The translations under genes were made by a program, and so were the position numbers. The notes below the pieces were generated by a model. The model ran no database searches and had not been told where the DNA came from. It was given only the letters and a program-made list of their open reading frames with translations. A DNA stretch of 64,000 nucleotides from Sunxiuqinia sp965230765. GTDB taxonomy: Bacteria; Bacteroidota; Bacteroidia; Bacteroidales; Prolixibacteraceae. Location of the stretch: assembly GCA_965230765.1 (NCBI GenBank), contig CBDDLR010000001.1, positions 2,356,001 to 2,420,000 on the forward strand, in the 5' to 3' direction. How positions within the stretch are numbered: the first letter of the stretch is position 1; the number at the start of each line of letters is the position of its first letter. This document shows, one piece after another, positions 53,184-63,123 of the stretch.

Positions 53184-54428
53184 TTAAGCCATGTCAGGAA
53201 TCTCTTCTCCTGAATATGCACCAGCTTCCAACTTCTCGCGAACAGCTTTAAATGCATCAATGGTCATTTTTACATCATCAAGCGAGTGCATTGCAGTCGG
53301 TATCAGGCGCAAAATAATTTCACCTTTTGGAATTACCGGATAAACCACCACTGAGCAGAATATACCGTAATTTTCACGCAAGTCCATTACAATTCTAGTT
53401 GCTTCTTCAACACCACCTTTAATATAAACCGGAGTTACAGGAGAGTTTGTTCTTCCGAGGTCGAACCCTGCTTCTTTAAGACCAGATTGAAGAGCGTCAA
53501 CAATTGTCCAAAGTTTTTCGCGAAGTTCAGGCATGGTACTTAGCATTTCCAAACGTTTCATTGAGCCAATAACAATTGGCATTGGCAATGATTTTGCAAA
53601 TGTTTGAGAACGCATGTTGTAACGTAAGAAGTTGCATACATCAGTTTCGCAGGCAACGAATGCACCAATTCCGGCCATTGCTTTTGCGAACGTGCAGAAG
53701 TGCAGGTCAACCTGATCCTGAACGCCAAAATGTTCCGGCGCTCCAGCACCCGTAGGTCCCATAACTCCAAAACCATGCGCATCGTCAACCAACAAGCGGA
53801 AATTGAAATCTTTTTTCAATGCAACAATCTCATCCAGTTTGCCAAGGTCTCCAGACATTCCGAAAACACCTTCAGTAATAACCAGGATGCCACCACCTTG
53901 TTTTTCAGCAAGCTTAGTAGCTCTTTCAAGTTGTTTTCTTAGGTTTTCAATATTATTGTGTGGGTATACATAGCGTTTGCCCATGTGCAGACGAACACCA
54001 TCGAGGATACATGCATGTGATTCACTATCGTAAACAATCACATCATTACGACCGCAAACAGCATCAATGATAGATACCATTCCCTGGTAACCAAAGTTAA
54101 GCAGGAATGAATCTGGTTTGCCAACATAAGCGGCAAGTTGTCTTTCCAATTCTTCGTGCTTCGAAGTTTGTCCGGACATCATTCTGGCACCCATTGGATA
54201 AGCCAAACCCCAATCAGCAGCTGCTTCAGCATCTACTTTTCTGATTTCAGGATGGTTGCCCAGCCCAATGTAATTGTTTAAACTCCAGGTAAGTACTTCT
54301 TTACCCCTGAACATCATTCGTGCATTAATTTCACCTTCTAGTTTAGGGAATGCAAAATAGCCGTGGGCTCTTTCCATGTGTTGCCCAATGTCACCTCTAT
54401 CTGATCGAAATTTTTCAAAAATATCCAC
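53184..54428 (-). CDS. spt: Serine palmitoyltransferase-like pyridoxal-phosphate enzyme
   Basis: A 414-residue alpha-oxoamine synthase. The PLP lysine is in FCTFAKAMAGIG, with VDDAHGFGVMGP before it and NYIGLGNHPE near 50-59. Length and blocks match the Bacteroidota serine palmitoyltransferase, which joins serine and a fatty acyl-CoA to make 3-ketosphinganine for sphingolipids. 2-Amino-3-ketobutyrate ligase is the main alternative. It has a full -33/-7 promoter and is divergent from bamD. No signal peptide; cytoplasmic. Confidence 0.85.
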   Translation of the reverse strand: MDIFEKFRSDRGDIGQHMERAHGYFAFPKLEGEINARMMFRGKEVLTWSLNNYIGLGNHPEIRKVDAEAAADWGLAYPMGARMMSGQTSKHEELERQLAAYVGKPDSFLLNFGYQGMVSIIDAVCGRNDVIVYDSESHACILDGVRLHMGKRYVYPHNNIENLRKQLERATKLAEKQGGGILVITEGVFGMSGDLGKLDEIVALKKDFNFRLLVDDAHGFGVMGPTGAGAPEHFGVQDQVDLHFCTFAKAMAGIGAFVACETDVCNFLRYNMRSQTFAKSLPMPIVIGSMKRLEMLSTMPELREKLWTIVDALQSGLKEAGFDLGRTNSPVTPVYIKGGVEEATRIVMDLRENYGIFCSVVVYPVIPKGEIILRLIPTAMHSLDDVKMTIDAFKAVREKLEAGAYSGEEIPDMA

Positions 54429-54454
54429 TTCGCAATGCTTTAAAATTAACAGTG

Positions 54455-54485
54455 CAAAAGTAATTTATTTTAAGAAGTCTGCAAA
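54455..54485 (-). promoter_or_regulatory. -33/-7 promoter of spt
   Basis: Minus-strand TTTG (54482-54485), 19-bp spacer, TACTTTTG (54455-54462); start near 54449, 21 nt before the ATG. Confidence 0.7.
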
Positions 54486-54564
54486 TTTGTTAATTTATAT
54501 TAAACCATTATGGGCAAAGACTTTTCTTGCTTATTTTGTCGTTCATTATTTTAAATGAAAAATG

Positions 54565-54572
54565 TATCTTTG
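54565..54572 (+). promoter_or_regulatory. -7 box for bamD
   Basis: TATCTTTG is only 4 nt before the ATG at 54577, so the message would be leaderless or nearly so. It also shows that the in-frame ATG at 54562 is not used. Confidence 0.55.
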
Positions 54573-54576
54573 CGCC

Positions 54577-55392
54577 ATGTTTAGAAAATTTGAAAAATTT
54601 ACAATCCTCGCTTTTTTGGTTTTAGTCATTAGTACTTCTTGCAGCGATTACAACAAAATCGTGAAGAGTACCGATTACGAGTTTAAATACAAAAAAGCCA
54701 TTGAATATTACGAAGACGGGGAATATGTGCGGTCCGCAGGATTGTTGAGGGAGTTGGTAAATATATACAGGGGAACCAGTCAGGCTGATGATATCTACTA
54801 TTATTATGCCCAGAGCCATTATAAAATGAGGGACTACATCATGGCAGGCCACTGGTATCGAAGCCTTGTGAAGGAATTCAATCGTAGTGAATATGTGGAA
54901 GATAGCCAGTTTATGATTGGGCAATGTTATTACGATGAATCGCCAAAGCCACGATTGGATCAGAGTGTTTCGCAGAAAGCTATTGATGCGCTTCAGCTTT
55001 ACATCAACCTTTATCCGAATAGTGAAAGGGTCGATGAAGCGAACCGTTTAATTATTGAGCTTCGTGATAAATTGGTATACAAATCTTTCCTGACAGGGAA
55101 ACTGTATTACGACTTTGAAAACTATAAAGCTGCCGTAATTGCACTTCAGAATTCAATAAAAGAATATCCCGATACAAAATACCGCGAAGAGTTAATGTTT
55201 ATGCTGCTTCGTGCGAAGTATTTGTTGGCAATCAGGAGTATAGAGGAAAAAAAAGAGCAACGATTGAGCGATGCTTTGGATGAATATTTTACCTTTGCAG
55301 ACGAATTTCCTGAGAGTGAACACATGAAGGAAGCCAAAAAGTATTATGAAACAACTGCGAAGTTGTTGAATTATGATGAAGATTTAAATTAA
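54577..55392 (+). CDS. bamD: Outer-membrane assembly lipoprotein BamD
   Basis: A 271-residue lipoprotein (lipobox VISTSC, Cys22) with five TPR-like units, for example ALDEYFTFADEFPESEHMKEA at the end. BamD is the essential lipoprotein of the BAM complex that folds outer-membrane barrels. Position is typical for the phylum: bamD-rpoZ-coaBC-porD-recN. The start at 54577 is preferred over 54562 because the promoter -7 box sits between them. rpoZ begins 8 bp downstream. Confidence 0.92.
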   Translation: MFRKFEKFTILAFLVLVISTSCSDYNKIVKSTDYEFKYKKAIEYYEDGEYVRSAGLLRELVNIYRGTSQADDIYYYYAQSHYKMRDYIMAGHWYRSLVKEFNRSEYVEDSQFMIGQCYYDESPKPRLDQSVSQKAIDALQLYINLYPNSERVDEANRLIIELRDKLVYKSFLTGKLYYDFENYKAAVIALQNSIKEYPDTKYREELMFMLLRAKYLLAIRSIEEKKEQRLSDALDEYFTFADEFPESEHMKEAKKYYETTAKLLNYDEDLN

Positions 55393-55400
55393 TATTAGAT

Positions 55401-55736
55401 ATGGATTTTAAGAAAATCAAAGCTGAAAACACAACAGTACCACGTGATTTGACTGATTTGCAGGAACAAACCGGAAACGTTTATGAAACCGTGATGATCC
55501 TGGCAAAACGTTCGAACCAAATTTCTTCTGAGATGAAAGAAGAACTGAACCAAAAGCTTCAGGAATTTGCTTCTTACTCAGATAATTTGGAAGAAGTTTT
55601 TGAAAACCGTGAGCAAATTGAAATCTCAAAATATTACGAAAGGTTGCCAAAACCAACCCTGATTGCTTACGAAGAACTGAAACAAACACAGATTTATCAT
55701 CGTAACCCAGCAAAAGAAAACCGTAAAGGTTTATAA
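55401..55736 (+). CDS. rpoZ: RNA polymerase omega subunit (Bacteroidota form)
   Basis: A 111-residue Rpb6/omega-type protein. NVYETVMILAKRSNQIS at 26-42 is the omega core helix that contacts beta prime. The N-terminal segment with TTVPRDLTDL and the C-terminal YERLPKPTLIAYEEL block mark the longer Bacteroidota form. It helps assemble and stabilise RNA polymerase. Eight bp separate it from bamD and 12 bp from coaBC, so it is inside one operon. Confidence 0.9.
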   Translation: MDFKKIKAENTTVPRDLTDLQEQTGNVYETVMILAKRSNQISSEMKEELNQKLQEFASYSDNLEEVFENREQIEISKYYERLPKPTLIAYEELKQTQIYHRNPAKENRKGL

Positions 55737-55748
55737 AATAAGCCTTTT

Positions 55749-56957
55749 ATGAGGCTAAAAGGAAAACATATCATTTTAGGTGTAACCGGAAGTATAGCTG
55801 CCTATAAGGCGGCTTATCTTTTAAGGGGGCTTGTGAAAGAAGGCGCTGAGGTGCAAGTTGTGATGACACCAGCTGCGAAAGAATTTATAACCCCGGTTAC
55901 AATGTCAGCCTTGTCGTCAAAGCCAGTAGCATCTGAGTTTTTTGCGGCAAACGACGGCACTTGGCATTCGCATGTAGATATGGGGCAATGGGCTGACTTG
56001 ATGCTGATTGCACCTATTACCGCAGCAACAATTGGCAAGATGGTGACTGGCGTTGCTGACAATTTGCTTATAACAACTTATTTATCAGCAAAATGTCCGG
56101 TTTACATTGCACCTGCTATGGATTTGGATATGTTTGCCCACCCATCAACATTAAAGAACCTGGAAGTTCTTCAATCATATGGAGATGTAATTCTGGAGCC
56201 TGCTGAAGGAGAGCTTGCAAGCGGCTTGCATGGAAAAGGCCGGATGATGGAGCCTGATCAGATTGTTGATGAAGTCGTTGATTTTTTCGACTCAAAAAAA
56301 AAACTCCTGAATAAAAAGGTTCTGGTTACCGCAGGACCTACCTACGAAAAAATTGATCCCGTTCGTTTTATCGGAAATTATTCATCGGGCAAAATGGGCT
56401 TTGCCATTGCCAATGAATTGGCGGAACAAGGAGCAGATGTTACCTTGGTAACCGGGCCTGTTTCACTGGACATAAACCATCCCCGAATTCAACGCATAAA
56501 TGTGGAGTCGGCTGCAGAAATGCTTGAAGCTTCACAAGCGCATTTCCCGAAAATGAATGCTGCAGTAATGTGTGCTGCAGTTGCTGATTACCGTCCGGCA
56601 ATTCAAGCCGATCAAAAAATCAAGCGAAAAGAAAATGAACTCTCTATTGAGCTTGAAGCTACCGTTGATATTGCTGCAACTTTGGGTGGAATGAAAGAAG
56701 AAAATCAGCTTTTGGTTGGTTTTGCCCTTGAAACCCAGGACGAATTCAAAAATGCCGAAAGCAAACTTCAGAAGAAAAACCTCGATTTTATTGTGTTAAA
56801 CTCATTGCAGGATAAAGGGGCAGGTTTTGGAGTGGATACCAATAAAATTACGATCCTTTCGAAAGACAATAAAGCACAGGAATTTGAGTTAAAACAGAAG
56901 ACAGAAGTTGCTGCGGATATTGTAAAAAAGATAGCTGAAGGGCTGGCAAATTTGTAA
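55749..56957 (+). CDS. coaBC: Bifunctional phosphopantothenoylcysteine decarboxylase/synthetase
   Basis: CoaBC makes 4'-phosphopantetheine in coenzyme A synthesis. The N-terminal CoaC flavoprotein half shows GVTGSIAAYKAAYLL at 8-22, the active-site His in WHSHVDMGQW near 74-83, and PAMDLDMF. The CoaB half begins at about residue 190 with KVLVTAGPTYEKIDPVRFIG then NYSSGKMGFAIA. Length 402 is normal. It is in the bamD operon. Confidence 0.96.
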   Translation: MRLKGKHIILGVTGSIAAYKAAYLLRGLVKEGAEVQVVMTPAAKEFITPVTMSALSSKPVASEFFAANDGTWHSHVDMGQWADLMLIAPITAATIGKMVTGVADNLLITTYLSAKCPVYIAPAMDLDMFAHPSTLKNLEVLQSYGDVILEPAEGELASGLHGKGRMMEPDQIVDEVVDFFDSKKKLLNKKVLVTAGPTYEKIDPVRFIGNYSSGKMGFAIANELAEQGADVTLVTGPVSLDINHPRIQRINVESAAEMLEASQAHFPKMNAAVMCAAVADYRPAIQADQKIKRKENELSIELEATVDIAATLGGMKEENQLLVGFALETQDEFKNAESKLQKKNLDFIVLNSLQDKGAGFGVDTNKITILSKDNKAQEFELKQKTEVAADIVKKIAEGLANL

Positions 56958-57007
56958 GACTTCTGTAGATTTTAATTACTTTTACTTTTCTTGAAAGAAT
57001 TCTGTTT

Positions 57008-57916
57008 ATGAAGAGACTGAGCTTAATTTCTATCATCCTTTTATTGATGTCGTTTACTGGATATTCACAGGAACTCCGCTGTAATATCAGCATATCTGCC
57101 CAAAAAATACAGGGAGCTAACCGGAATGTGTTCCGTACCATGCAGGCTGACCTGTATGAGTTTATGAACAATCGAAAATGGACAGATCATGTTTATAAAA
57201 TGGATGAGCGGATTGAATGCAATATTTTCATTCGTTTGGACGAACAGATTTCAACTGATGAATTTCGAGGAAGTATTCAGGTTCAATTGCGCCGCCCGGC
57301 GTTTAATTCTTCCTATGAATCAATTTTATTGAACATTAAGGATAATGATTTTCAGGCCAAATATGTAGAGTTTCAGCCATTAGAATTTAACGAAACATCG
57401 AATAGGGACAACCTGACCAACATATTGGCTTATTATGCATACATCATTCTGGGTATGGATTATGACTCATTTTCCCCAGAGGGTGGGACTGAGTATTTTC
57501 AAAAGGCCCAGCAAATTGTAAATAACTCGCAAAATGCCCGTGAAAAAGGCTGGAAGGCATTTGAAAGCGAGCGAAACCGTTATTGGCTGGTTGAGAATCT
57601 GTTGAATAAATCTTACGCACCTTTTCGTGATTGCATGTACCGTTATCACCGATTAGGAATTGATGTGATGAGTGATAAAGTGGAAAAAGGCCGTTCTGAA
57701 ATCGCATCTTCTTTAAAATCTATTCAACGGGTATTTAGGACCCGCCCCGATGTGTATATTTTGCGTATCTTTTTCGATGCTAAATCCGATGAGCTGGTCA
57801 ATATTTTTTCAAAATCATATCCTGATGAAAAAAACAGGGTGCTGACTATTTTGAATGAAGTTGATCCTTCAAACGGAAGTAAATATGAGAAAATAAGAAA
57901 AGCTGAAAGTTTCTAA
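57008..57916 (+). CDS. porD: DUF4835/PorD-like type IX secretion protein
   Basis: A 302-residue secreted protein with a signal peptide (1-20, ending SFTGYSQ) and the DUF4835 signature (QELRCNISISAQKIQGANR, then DLYEFMNNRKWTD). The family includes PorD, needed for type IX secretion in Porphyromonas and Flavobacterium. The symbol rests on this family link. It lies 50 bp after coaBC and 12 bp before recN. It supports the idea that the strain uses T9SS, which would also secrete the 861-residue protein if its domain acts as a signal. Confidence 0.8.
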   Translation: MKRLSLISIILLLMSFTGYSQELRCNISISAQKIQGANRNVFRTMQADLYEFMNNRKWTDHVYKMDERIECNIFIRLDEQISTDEFRGSIQVQLRRPAFNSSYESILLNIKDNDFQAKYVEFQPLEFNETSNRDNLTNILAYYAYIILGMDYDSFSPEGGTEYFQKAQQIVNNSQNAREKGWKAFESERNRYWLVENLLNKSYAPFRDCMYRYHRLGIDVMSDKVEKGRSEIASSLKSIQRVFRTRPDVYILRIFFDAKSDELVNIFSKSYPDEKNRVLTILNEVDPSNGSKYEKIRKAESF

Positions 57917-57928
57917 AAAAGTTGCCCT

Positions 57929-59584
57929 GTGCTACAATCACTCAAAATCCGAAATTATGCCTTGATCGATGAGCTATCCGTTAGTTTTGAGGATGGTTTT
58001 AATATTCTTACCGGGGAAACCGGTGCTGGTAAGTCGATTATTTTAGGCGCATTGGGGTTGATTTTAGGACAGCGTGCTGACCTGAATGTTCTTCGCAATA
58101 AGGAAAAGAAATGTACTGTTGAAGGGATTTTCAATGTAGAAGGATATCAACTTGAAACGTTTTTTGAGAATAATGATCTTGACCATGATGACATGACCAT
58201 CTTGCGAAGGGAAATTATTCCTTCCGGAAAATCGAGGGCGTTTATAAATGACACACCAGTAACGCTGGATGTAATCCGAAAACTTGCTTTACAGCTCATC
58301 GATATTCATTCGCAACACCAAAACCTGGAGTTAAACAACCGATCATTTCAGCTTAAAATAGTTGATTTGGTTGCTGGAAATGCTGGTTTGTTAGATGAAT
58401 ACCTCCATATTTATGAAGAGTGGAAATCAACAGCAAGAAAGCTTAAGGGGGTTAAGGAAGAAGCTGAAAAATCGAAAGCAGACCTGGATTATTTCCAATT
58501 TCAATACAATCAACTAAACGAAGCAAATCTGGTTGCGGGTGAACTGGAAGAACTCGAAACAGAGCAATCCACTTTGGAGCATGCCGAAGACATTAAGCTT
58601 ACCTTTGATCAGCTTTCTGATGCCTTGGATGGGGGAGAGTCGTCAATCATTCTTTCCTTAAAAGAAAAAATGAGCCAGCTTTCTAAAATGGTTGATTTTT
58701 ATCCGGAGGCCAAATCAATTTATGAACGCATTGAATCTTGCTATTTCGAGTTAAAAGATATGGCCGAGGAAAGCCATTCGATTGCTGAAAAAACAGAACA
58801 TGACCCGGAGCGAATCCAACAAGTTGCAGAACGCCTGGACCTAATATTTTCTTTGCAGCAAAAGTTCAGGGTACAAGATGTTGATGAGTTGATTAACTTG
58901 AAAAATGAATTGGAGGGTAAGATTCAACATGTTGCTTCTTTTGACGCAGAAATTGCACAGCTGGAAAATAAGCTTGAAAACCGTTATAATGAGCTTTTAA
59001 AGAAGGGCGGAGTGCTTTCAGAAAAACGAAGTAATATCCTTAAAAATGTTGAACGTAAAGTTGTAGGGGTTCTTCAGAAATTAAATATGCTGAATGCCGT
59101 TTTTTCAGTTGAATTGCAAAAGCTTGAACATCCAACGGAGTTTGGTTTTGATGAGCTGCGCTTTCTGTTTTCTGCCAATAAAAACAGCTTACCACAGGAA
59201 ATATCTAAAATTGCCTCAGGAGGTGAAATGTCGCGCTTAATGTTGGCATTAAAAAGCCTGATTACCGACAGCAAGGCTCTGCCAACAATTATTTTTGATG
59301 AAATCGATTCAGGAATTTCCGGTGAAACTGCTGTGAAAATGGGCGAGATTTTGAAAGAGCTTTCCGAAAATATGCAAGTCATAAATATCACCCACTTGCC
59401 TCAAATCGCCGCAAAAGGCGATCATCATTACCAGGTATATAAATTTGATGAAGGTGATGAAACCTTTACTTCGATCCGAAAACTGGATGATGAACAACGC
59501 ATAGAAGAACTTGCCCAAATGTTGAGCGGTGACCGCAATTCACAAAAAGCTCGTGAAACTGCCAAGGAACTTCTGGAACTTTAG
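57929..59584 (+). CDS. recN: DNA repair protein RecN
   Basis: A 551-residue SMC-like ATPase for double-strand break repair. It starts with GTG (MLQSLKIRNYALIDEL), which is the usual N-terminus; no ATG is suitable. Walker A is GETGAGKS near 29-36, a coiled coil occupies about 170-370, and the C-terminal SGGEMSRLMLALK signature and IIFDEIDSGISGETA Walker B near 445-459 complete the ATPase. It is the last gene of the bamD run. Normal. Confidence 0.96.
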   Translation: MLQSLKIRNYALIDELSVSFEDGFNILTGETGAGKSIILGALGLILGQRADLNVLRNKEKKCTVEGIFNVEGYQLETFFENNDLDHDDMTILRREIIPSGKSRAFINDTPVTLDVIRKLALQLIDIHSQHQNLELNNRSFQLKIVDLVAGNAGLLDEYLHIYEEWKSTARKLKGVKEEAEKSKADLDYFQFQYNQLNEANLVAGELEELETEQSTLEHAEDIKLTFDQLSDALDGGESSIILSLKEKMSQLSKMVDFYPEAKSIYERIESCYFELKDMAEESHSIAEKTEHDPERIQQVAERLDLIFSLQQKFRVQDVDELINLKNELEGKIQHVASFDAEIAQLENKLENRYNELLKKGGVLSEKRSNILKNVERKVVGVLQKLNMLNAVFSVELQKLEHPTEFGFDELRFLFSANKNSLPQEISKIASGGEMSRLMLALKSLITDSKALPTIIFDEIDSGISGETAVKMGEILKELSENMQVINITHLPQIAAKGDHHYQVYKFDEGDETFTSIRKLDDEQRIEELAQMLSGDRNSQKARETAKELLEL

Positions 59585-59695
59585 GCAACAGCTTGATTTT
59601 TTACTTCTTCCATTTTTACTTTTTCTGTTTCTCGTTATGGCTTTATATCCCATGTTTGTTTGTCATGATTAGAGGAGGTAATTTTTATTACTTTT

Positions 59696-59727
59696 GAACC
59701 TGATTTTTGAAAAACTGTTTATGTTTG
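59696..59727 (+). promoter_or_regulatory. -33/-7 promoter of the TonB receptor
   Basis: TTTG at 59696-59699, 20-bp spacer, TATGTTTG at 59720-59727; start near 59733, 11 nt before the ATG at 59744. Confidence 0.7.
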
Positions 59728-59743
59728 TTTAGTAAGCTTTAGT

Positions 59744-61870
59744 ATGGCTTATGCAAAAAAACCAAATCGTATGCTGAAGAAGTTATTACCTGTTTTATTT
59801 ATTTTTTTAAGTGTTCAGTTTGTTTTTGCTGAAGGGGAACCAGCAGATACAACAATATTCAAATCATTAAGTATTGGCGAAATCACCATTAATTCAACCA
59901 AGTACAATAGCGATGTTTTTCAACTCCCTGCTGCTGCCTCGAAGCTTCAGACAAGGGTAATCATTGAGAACAAAATAGAGAACCTGACAGATCTTTCAGG
60001 TTTTGTGCCAAACTTCTTTATGCCGGATTATGGGTCAAAGCTAACCTCGCCAGTTTATATTCGTGGGGTTGGAACACGCATTAATTCACCCTCCGTTGGT
60101 TTGTATGTTGATAACATACCCTATTTTGAGAAAGCTGCATTTAACTTCAACTTTCAGGATATTGAAAGCATTGATGTATTGAGAGGCCCACAAGGGACAC
60201 TTTTCGGAAGGAATACCCTGGCTGGCCTAATCAATATTACCACACAGCAACCAAAACCTGAACGCCTGACCAGCCTTCAACTGGATTATGGTAGCTTTAA
60301 CGAATTACGAACCCAGGTTTCGCACAATCAGCCCATTTCCGAAAAACTGGGGATGATTGTCAATTTCGGGCAGGTACATCACGATGGTTATTTTACCAAT
60401 CGGTTTTTGGATGAATCAGCCGATGAATTGGATAGTTATTCCGGGCGGTTGAAACTGAACTACGATGTTTCACAATCTTTTAATATTCGTTTTACCCTGC
60501 AATATGAAGATAGCGAGCAGGGTGGTTATCCATATGCCTTGTATGATACAGAGACACAAACGGCAGGTGATGTCAATTACGATTTTGCCAGCGGGTATGA
60601 AAGGGAATTGTTTTCAGCAGGTATGTCCACAAGTGCCGATTTGGGCTTTGCGTACCTAACAAGCGCAACCAGTTACCAGTTCCTGGATGATTTACAAACC
60701 ATTGATCAGGATTTTACCCCGCGAAGTTTATTCATGGTGAATCAAGATCAGGAGCAGAATATGTTTGCCCAGGAGCTTACATTAAGTTCAGAAAAAGGAA
60801 GTGCCTATGAATGGTTGTTTGGCGGGTTTACATTCAGGCAGGCATTGGATAAAATAGTATTTGTTGAATATGGCGAAGATTTTACATCCCCACGGAATAT
60901 GCCAAGCCCATACAACTATACAAAAACTTATGATAATGTAACTTCGGGGCTTGCCTTTTATCACCAGTCGGTTTTTAACTGGGGCAAAGTTAATATTATT
61001 GCTGGCTTAAGGGCTGATTATGAAAAAGCAACATTGGATTACCAGCACGATAAAGAAGTTGCAGGCAATGCAAGTCATGTTGGCGATGCTGATTTAGAAA
61101 TGGATAATTTTATTCTTCTGCCCAAACTTTCCATTAAGTACAATATCAATGAAAATATTAGCCATTATGTCACTTTTGCAAAAGGGTATAATTCTGGTGG
61201 GTTTAACTCATCGTTTGAGCGTGAAGAAGATCGTTCGTTCGATCCCGAAGAAAGTTATAACTATGAATTTGGCTGGAAGTTTCATTGCCCTGTAAATAAT
61301 ATACGTGCAGGGATTAGTGCTTATTATATGGACTGGCGTAATCAGCAGGTGTATCAACCTAGTCCAAGCGGAAGAGGCTCCATCCTAAAGAACGCGGCAA
61401 AGTCAGAGAGTTTAGGTACTGAAATGGAAATTCGTTACAGCCCCAACCAGTTGTTTGAATCATGGGCAATGTTTGGTTACAACAAAGCCCGTTTTGTCGA
61501 CTACCAGCGGAACGATTCGACCGATTACAGCGGCAAATTTTTGCCTTATGCTCCACGGTTTACCTTAAACTTCGGAGTAAAAAAAGCTTTCAAAATGAAA
61601 TCTGAATATGTAGATCGTTTAACTGTGCAGCTTCAATATCAAGGATTTGGAAAAACCTACTGGCATGAGTCAAATAATGCCTGGCAGGAATATTATGGGC
61701 TGGTTAGCGGCAGGTTTACCATTCAAAAAAGTAATTTTTCGCTAAGCCTTTGGGCTGACAATATTTTTGATGCAGATCATAACGCATTTTATTTTACAGC
61801 GCTTGGAAATTCATACGCTCAGGCTGGGAAACCTGCAAGGGCGGGTATTACTGCTAAAATCCGGTTCTAA
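59744..61870 (+). CDS. TonB-dependent outer-membrane receptor
   Basis: A 708-residue receptor with a signal peptide (about 1-29, ending FVFA), a plug domain with VYIRGVGTRINSPSVGLYVD and IESIDVLRGPQGTLFGRNT, and a beta barrel ending KIRF with a C-terminal Phe. It is the simple FecA/siderophore-type receptor without a SusC-like N-terminal domain. Ligand is not evident. The MFS permease gene follows 9 bp later, and hemN 2 bp after that, so iron, haem or cofactor uptake is a reasonable guess. A start at M10 (59771) is possible. Confidence 0.9.
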   Translation: MAYAKKPNRMLKKLLPVLFIFLSVQFVFAEGEPADTTIFKSLSIGEITINSTKYNSDVFQLPAAASKLQTRVIIENKIENLTDLSGFVPNFFMPDYGSKLTSPVYIRGVGTRINSPSVGLYVDNIPYFEKAAFNFNFQDIESIDVLRGPQGTLFGRNTLAGLINITTQQPKPERLTSLQLDYGSFNELRTQVSHNQPISEKLGMIVNFGQVHHDGYFTNRFLDESADELDSYSGRLKLNYDVSQSFNIRFTLQYEDSEQGGYPYALYDTETQTAGDVNYDFASGYERELFSAGMSTSADLGFAYLTSATSYQFLDDLQTIDQDFTPRSLFMVNQDQEQNMFAQELTLSSEKGSAYEWLFGGFTFRQALDKIVFVEYGEDFTSPRNMPSPYNYTKTYDNVTSGLAFYHQSVFNWGKVNIIAGLRADYEKATLDYQHDKEVAGNASHVGDADLEMDNFILLPKLSIKYNINENISHYVTFAKGYNSGGFNSSFEREEDRSFDPEESYNYEFGWKFHCPVNNIRAGISAYYMDWRNQQVYQPSPSGRGSILKNAAKSESLGTEMEIRYSPNQLFESWAMFGYNKARFVDYQRNDSTDYSGKFLPYAPRFTLNFGVKKAFKMKSEYVDRLTVQLQYQGFGKTYWHESNNAWQEYYGLVSGRFTIQKSNFSLSLWADNIFDADHNAFYFTALGNSYAQAGKPARAGITAKIRF

Positions 61871-61879
61871 AACCAGTTC

Positions 61880-63121
61880 ATGTTTAAAAAGGAATTTGAC
61901 AAATATTTCACGCTGCTGAGCCTTTACCTGGCACAATCTATCCCCATGAGTTTTTTTTCGACCGTGGTTCCTGTAATCATGCGCATGGAAAACTACTCGC
62001 TGGAATCGATCGGGTATTTGCAACTGATTAAGCTTCCCTGGATTGCCAAATTCCTTTGGGCACCTATCGTCGATAGAAACTGTAAAACGCCCAAACAATA
62101 CCGTAGGTGGATTTTGTTGTCCGAACTAATTTATGCCATGATTATAGTTGGCATTGGCTTTTTTAACCTGCAAACCGATTTTTCAACCATTATTGCATTA
62201 ATGGTCATTGCTTTTACGGCATCGGCAACACAAGATATTGCTACCGACGCTTTTGCTATCCTTTCACTTCGGAAAAAGGAACGTAGCCTGGGGAACAGCA
62301 TGCAGTCGGCTGGTAGTTTTCTGGGAACACTTTTCGGTAGCGGTGTTTTACTAATCATATACAGCACTTTCGGATGGACTTATTTATTATTTGGTCTGGC
62401 AGGCTTTGTTCTCCTGGCACTTTTGCCCGTAACATTCTATAAAATAAAACCGAACAGTGAAATTCAGCAGCAAAATAACAAAGTGCGCCTATATGAGTTT
62501 GTCCTGTTTTTTAAAGAAGCTTCTACCATCAGGCATTTAGTATTGCTTGTTTTGTTTTATTCGGGCATTATCGGAGTGCTAACAATGGTGAAGCCATACT
62601 TGGTTGATTTAGGCTACAGCATAAAGGATATTGGTTTTATTTCGGGTATTTGGGGAACAGCTTGTGGCGCACTAATGGCAATCCCAGCAGGTTTGCTCAT
62701 TCGAAAAATAGGGTTTGGCAAGGCTGTATATTTGTTTGCATTTGTGAATTTGCTGGCGGCAACTTTCTTTTTTGTGCTGACATACACCAACCATCCGCTT
62801 TATTTGGTTTATCTGGCAATTTGCTTGCTTTGGTCTGCCTACGCTATGTCTTCGGTGTTTATTTATACCATATCTATGGCTGTGGTTCGCAGTGGAAGGG
62901 AAGGTACCGATTTTACCATTCAGATTGTTTTAACTCACCTAAGCAGTTTGATTATCGCAGTTTTTAGTGGAAAAGTAGCTGATATGATTAATTATCGAGG
63001 ACTTTTTGCCATTGAAATTGTACTATGTGTATTGGTTATATTACTGCTTCCTGTTATCTTCAAAAAGGAAATGTACTTGATTGGTGATCCAGGTACTGAT
63101 TTGCAAAACTCAAATGACTGA
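61880..63121 (+). CDS. Major facilitator superfamily transporter (AmpG-like)
   Basis: A 413-residue protein with about 12 membrane helices. MSFFSTVVPVIMRMENYSLESIGY and KLPWIAKFLWAPIVDR match the AmpG/SLC33-type N-terminal segments with the acidic residue in the first cytoplasmic loop. It would import a ligand across the inner membrane, perhaps the one taken up by the TonB receptor, 9 bp upstream. Substrate is unknown; muropeptides are only the family precedent. Confidence 0.88.
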   Translation: MFKKEFDKYFTLLSLYLAQSIPMSFFSTVVPVIMRMENYSLESIGYLQLIKLPWIAKFLWAPIVDRNCKTPKQYRRWILLSELIYAMIIVGIGFFNLQTDFSTIIALMVIAFTASATQDIATDAFAILSLRKKERSLGNSMQSAGSFLGTLFGSGVLLIIYSTFGWTYLLFGLAGFVLLALLPVTFYKIKPNSEIQQQNNKVRLYEFVLFFKEASTIRHLVLLVLFYSGIIGVLTMVKPYLVDLGYSIKDIGFISGIWGTACGALMAIPAGLLIRKIGFGKAVYLFAFVNLLAATFFFVLTYTNHPLYLVYLAICLLWSAYAMSSVFIYTISMAVVRSGREGTDFTIQIVLTHLSSLIIAVFSGKVADMINYRGLFAIEIVLCVLVILLLPVIFKKEMYLIGDPGTDLQNSND

Positions 63122-63123
63122 TT

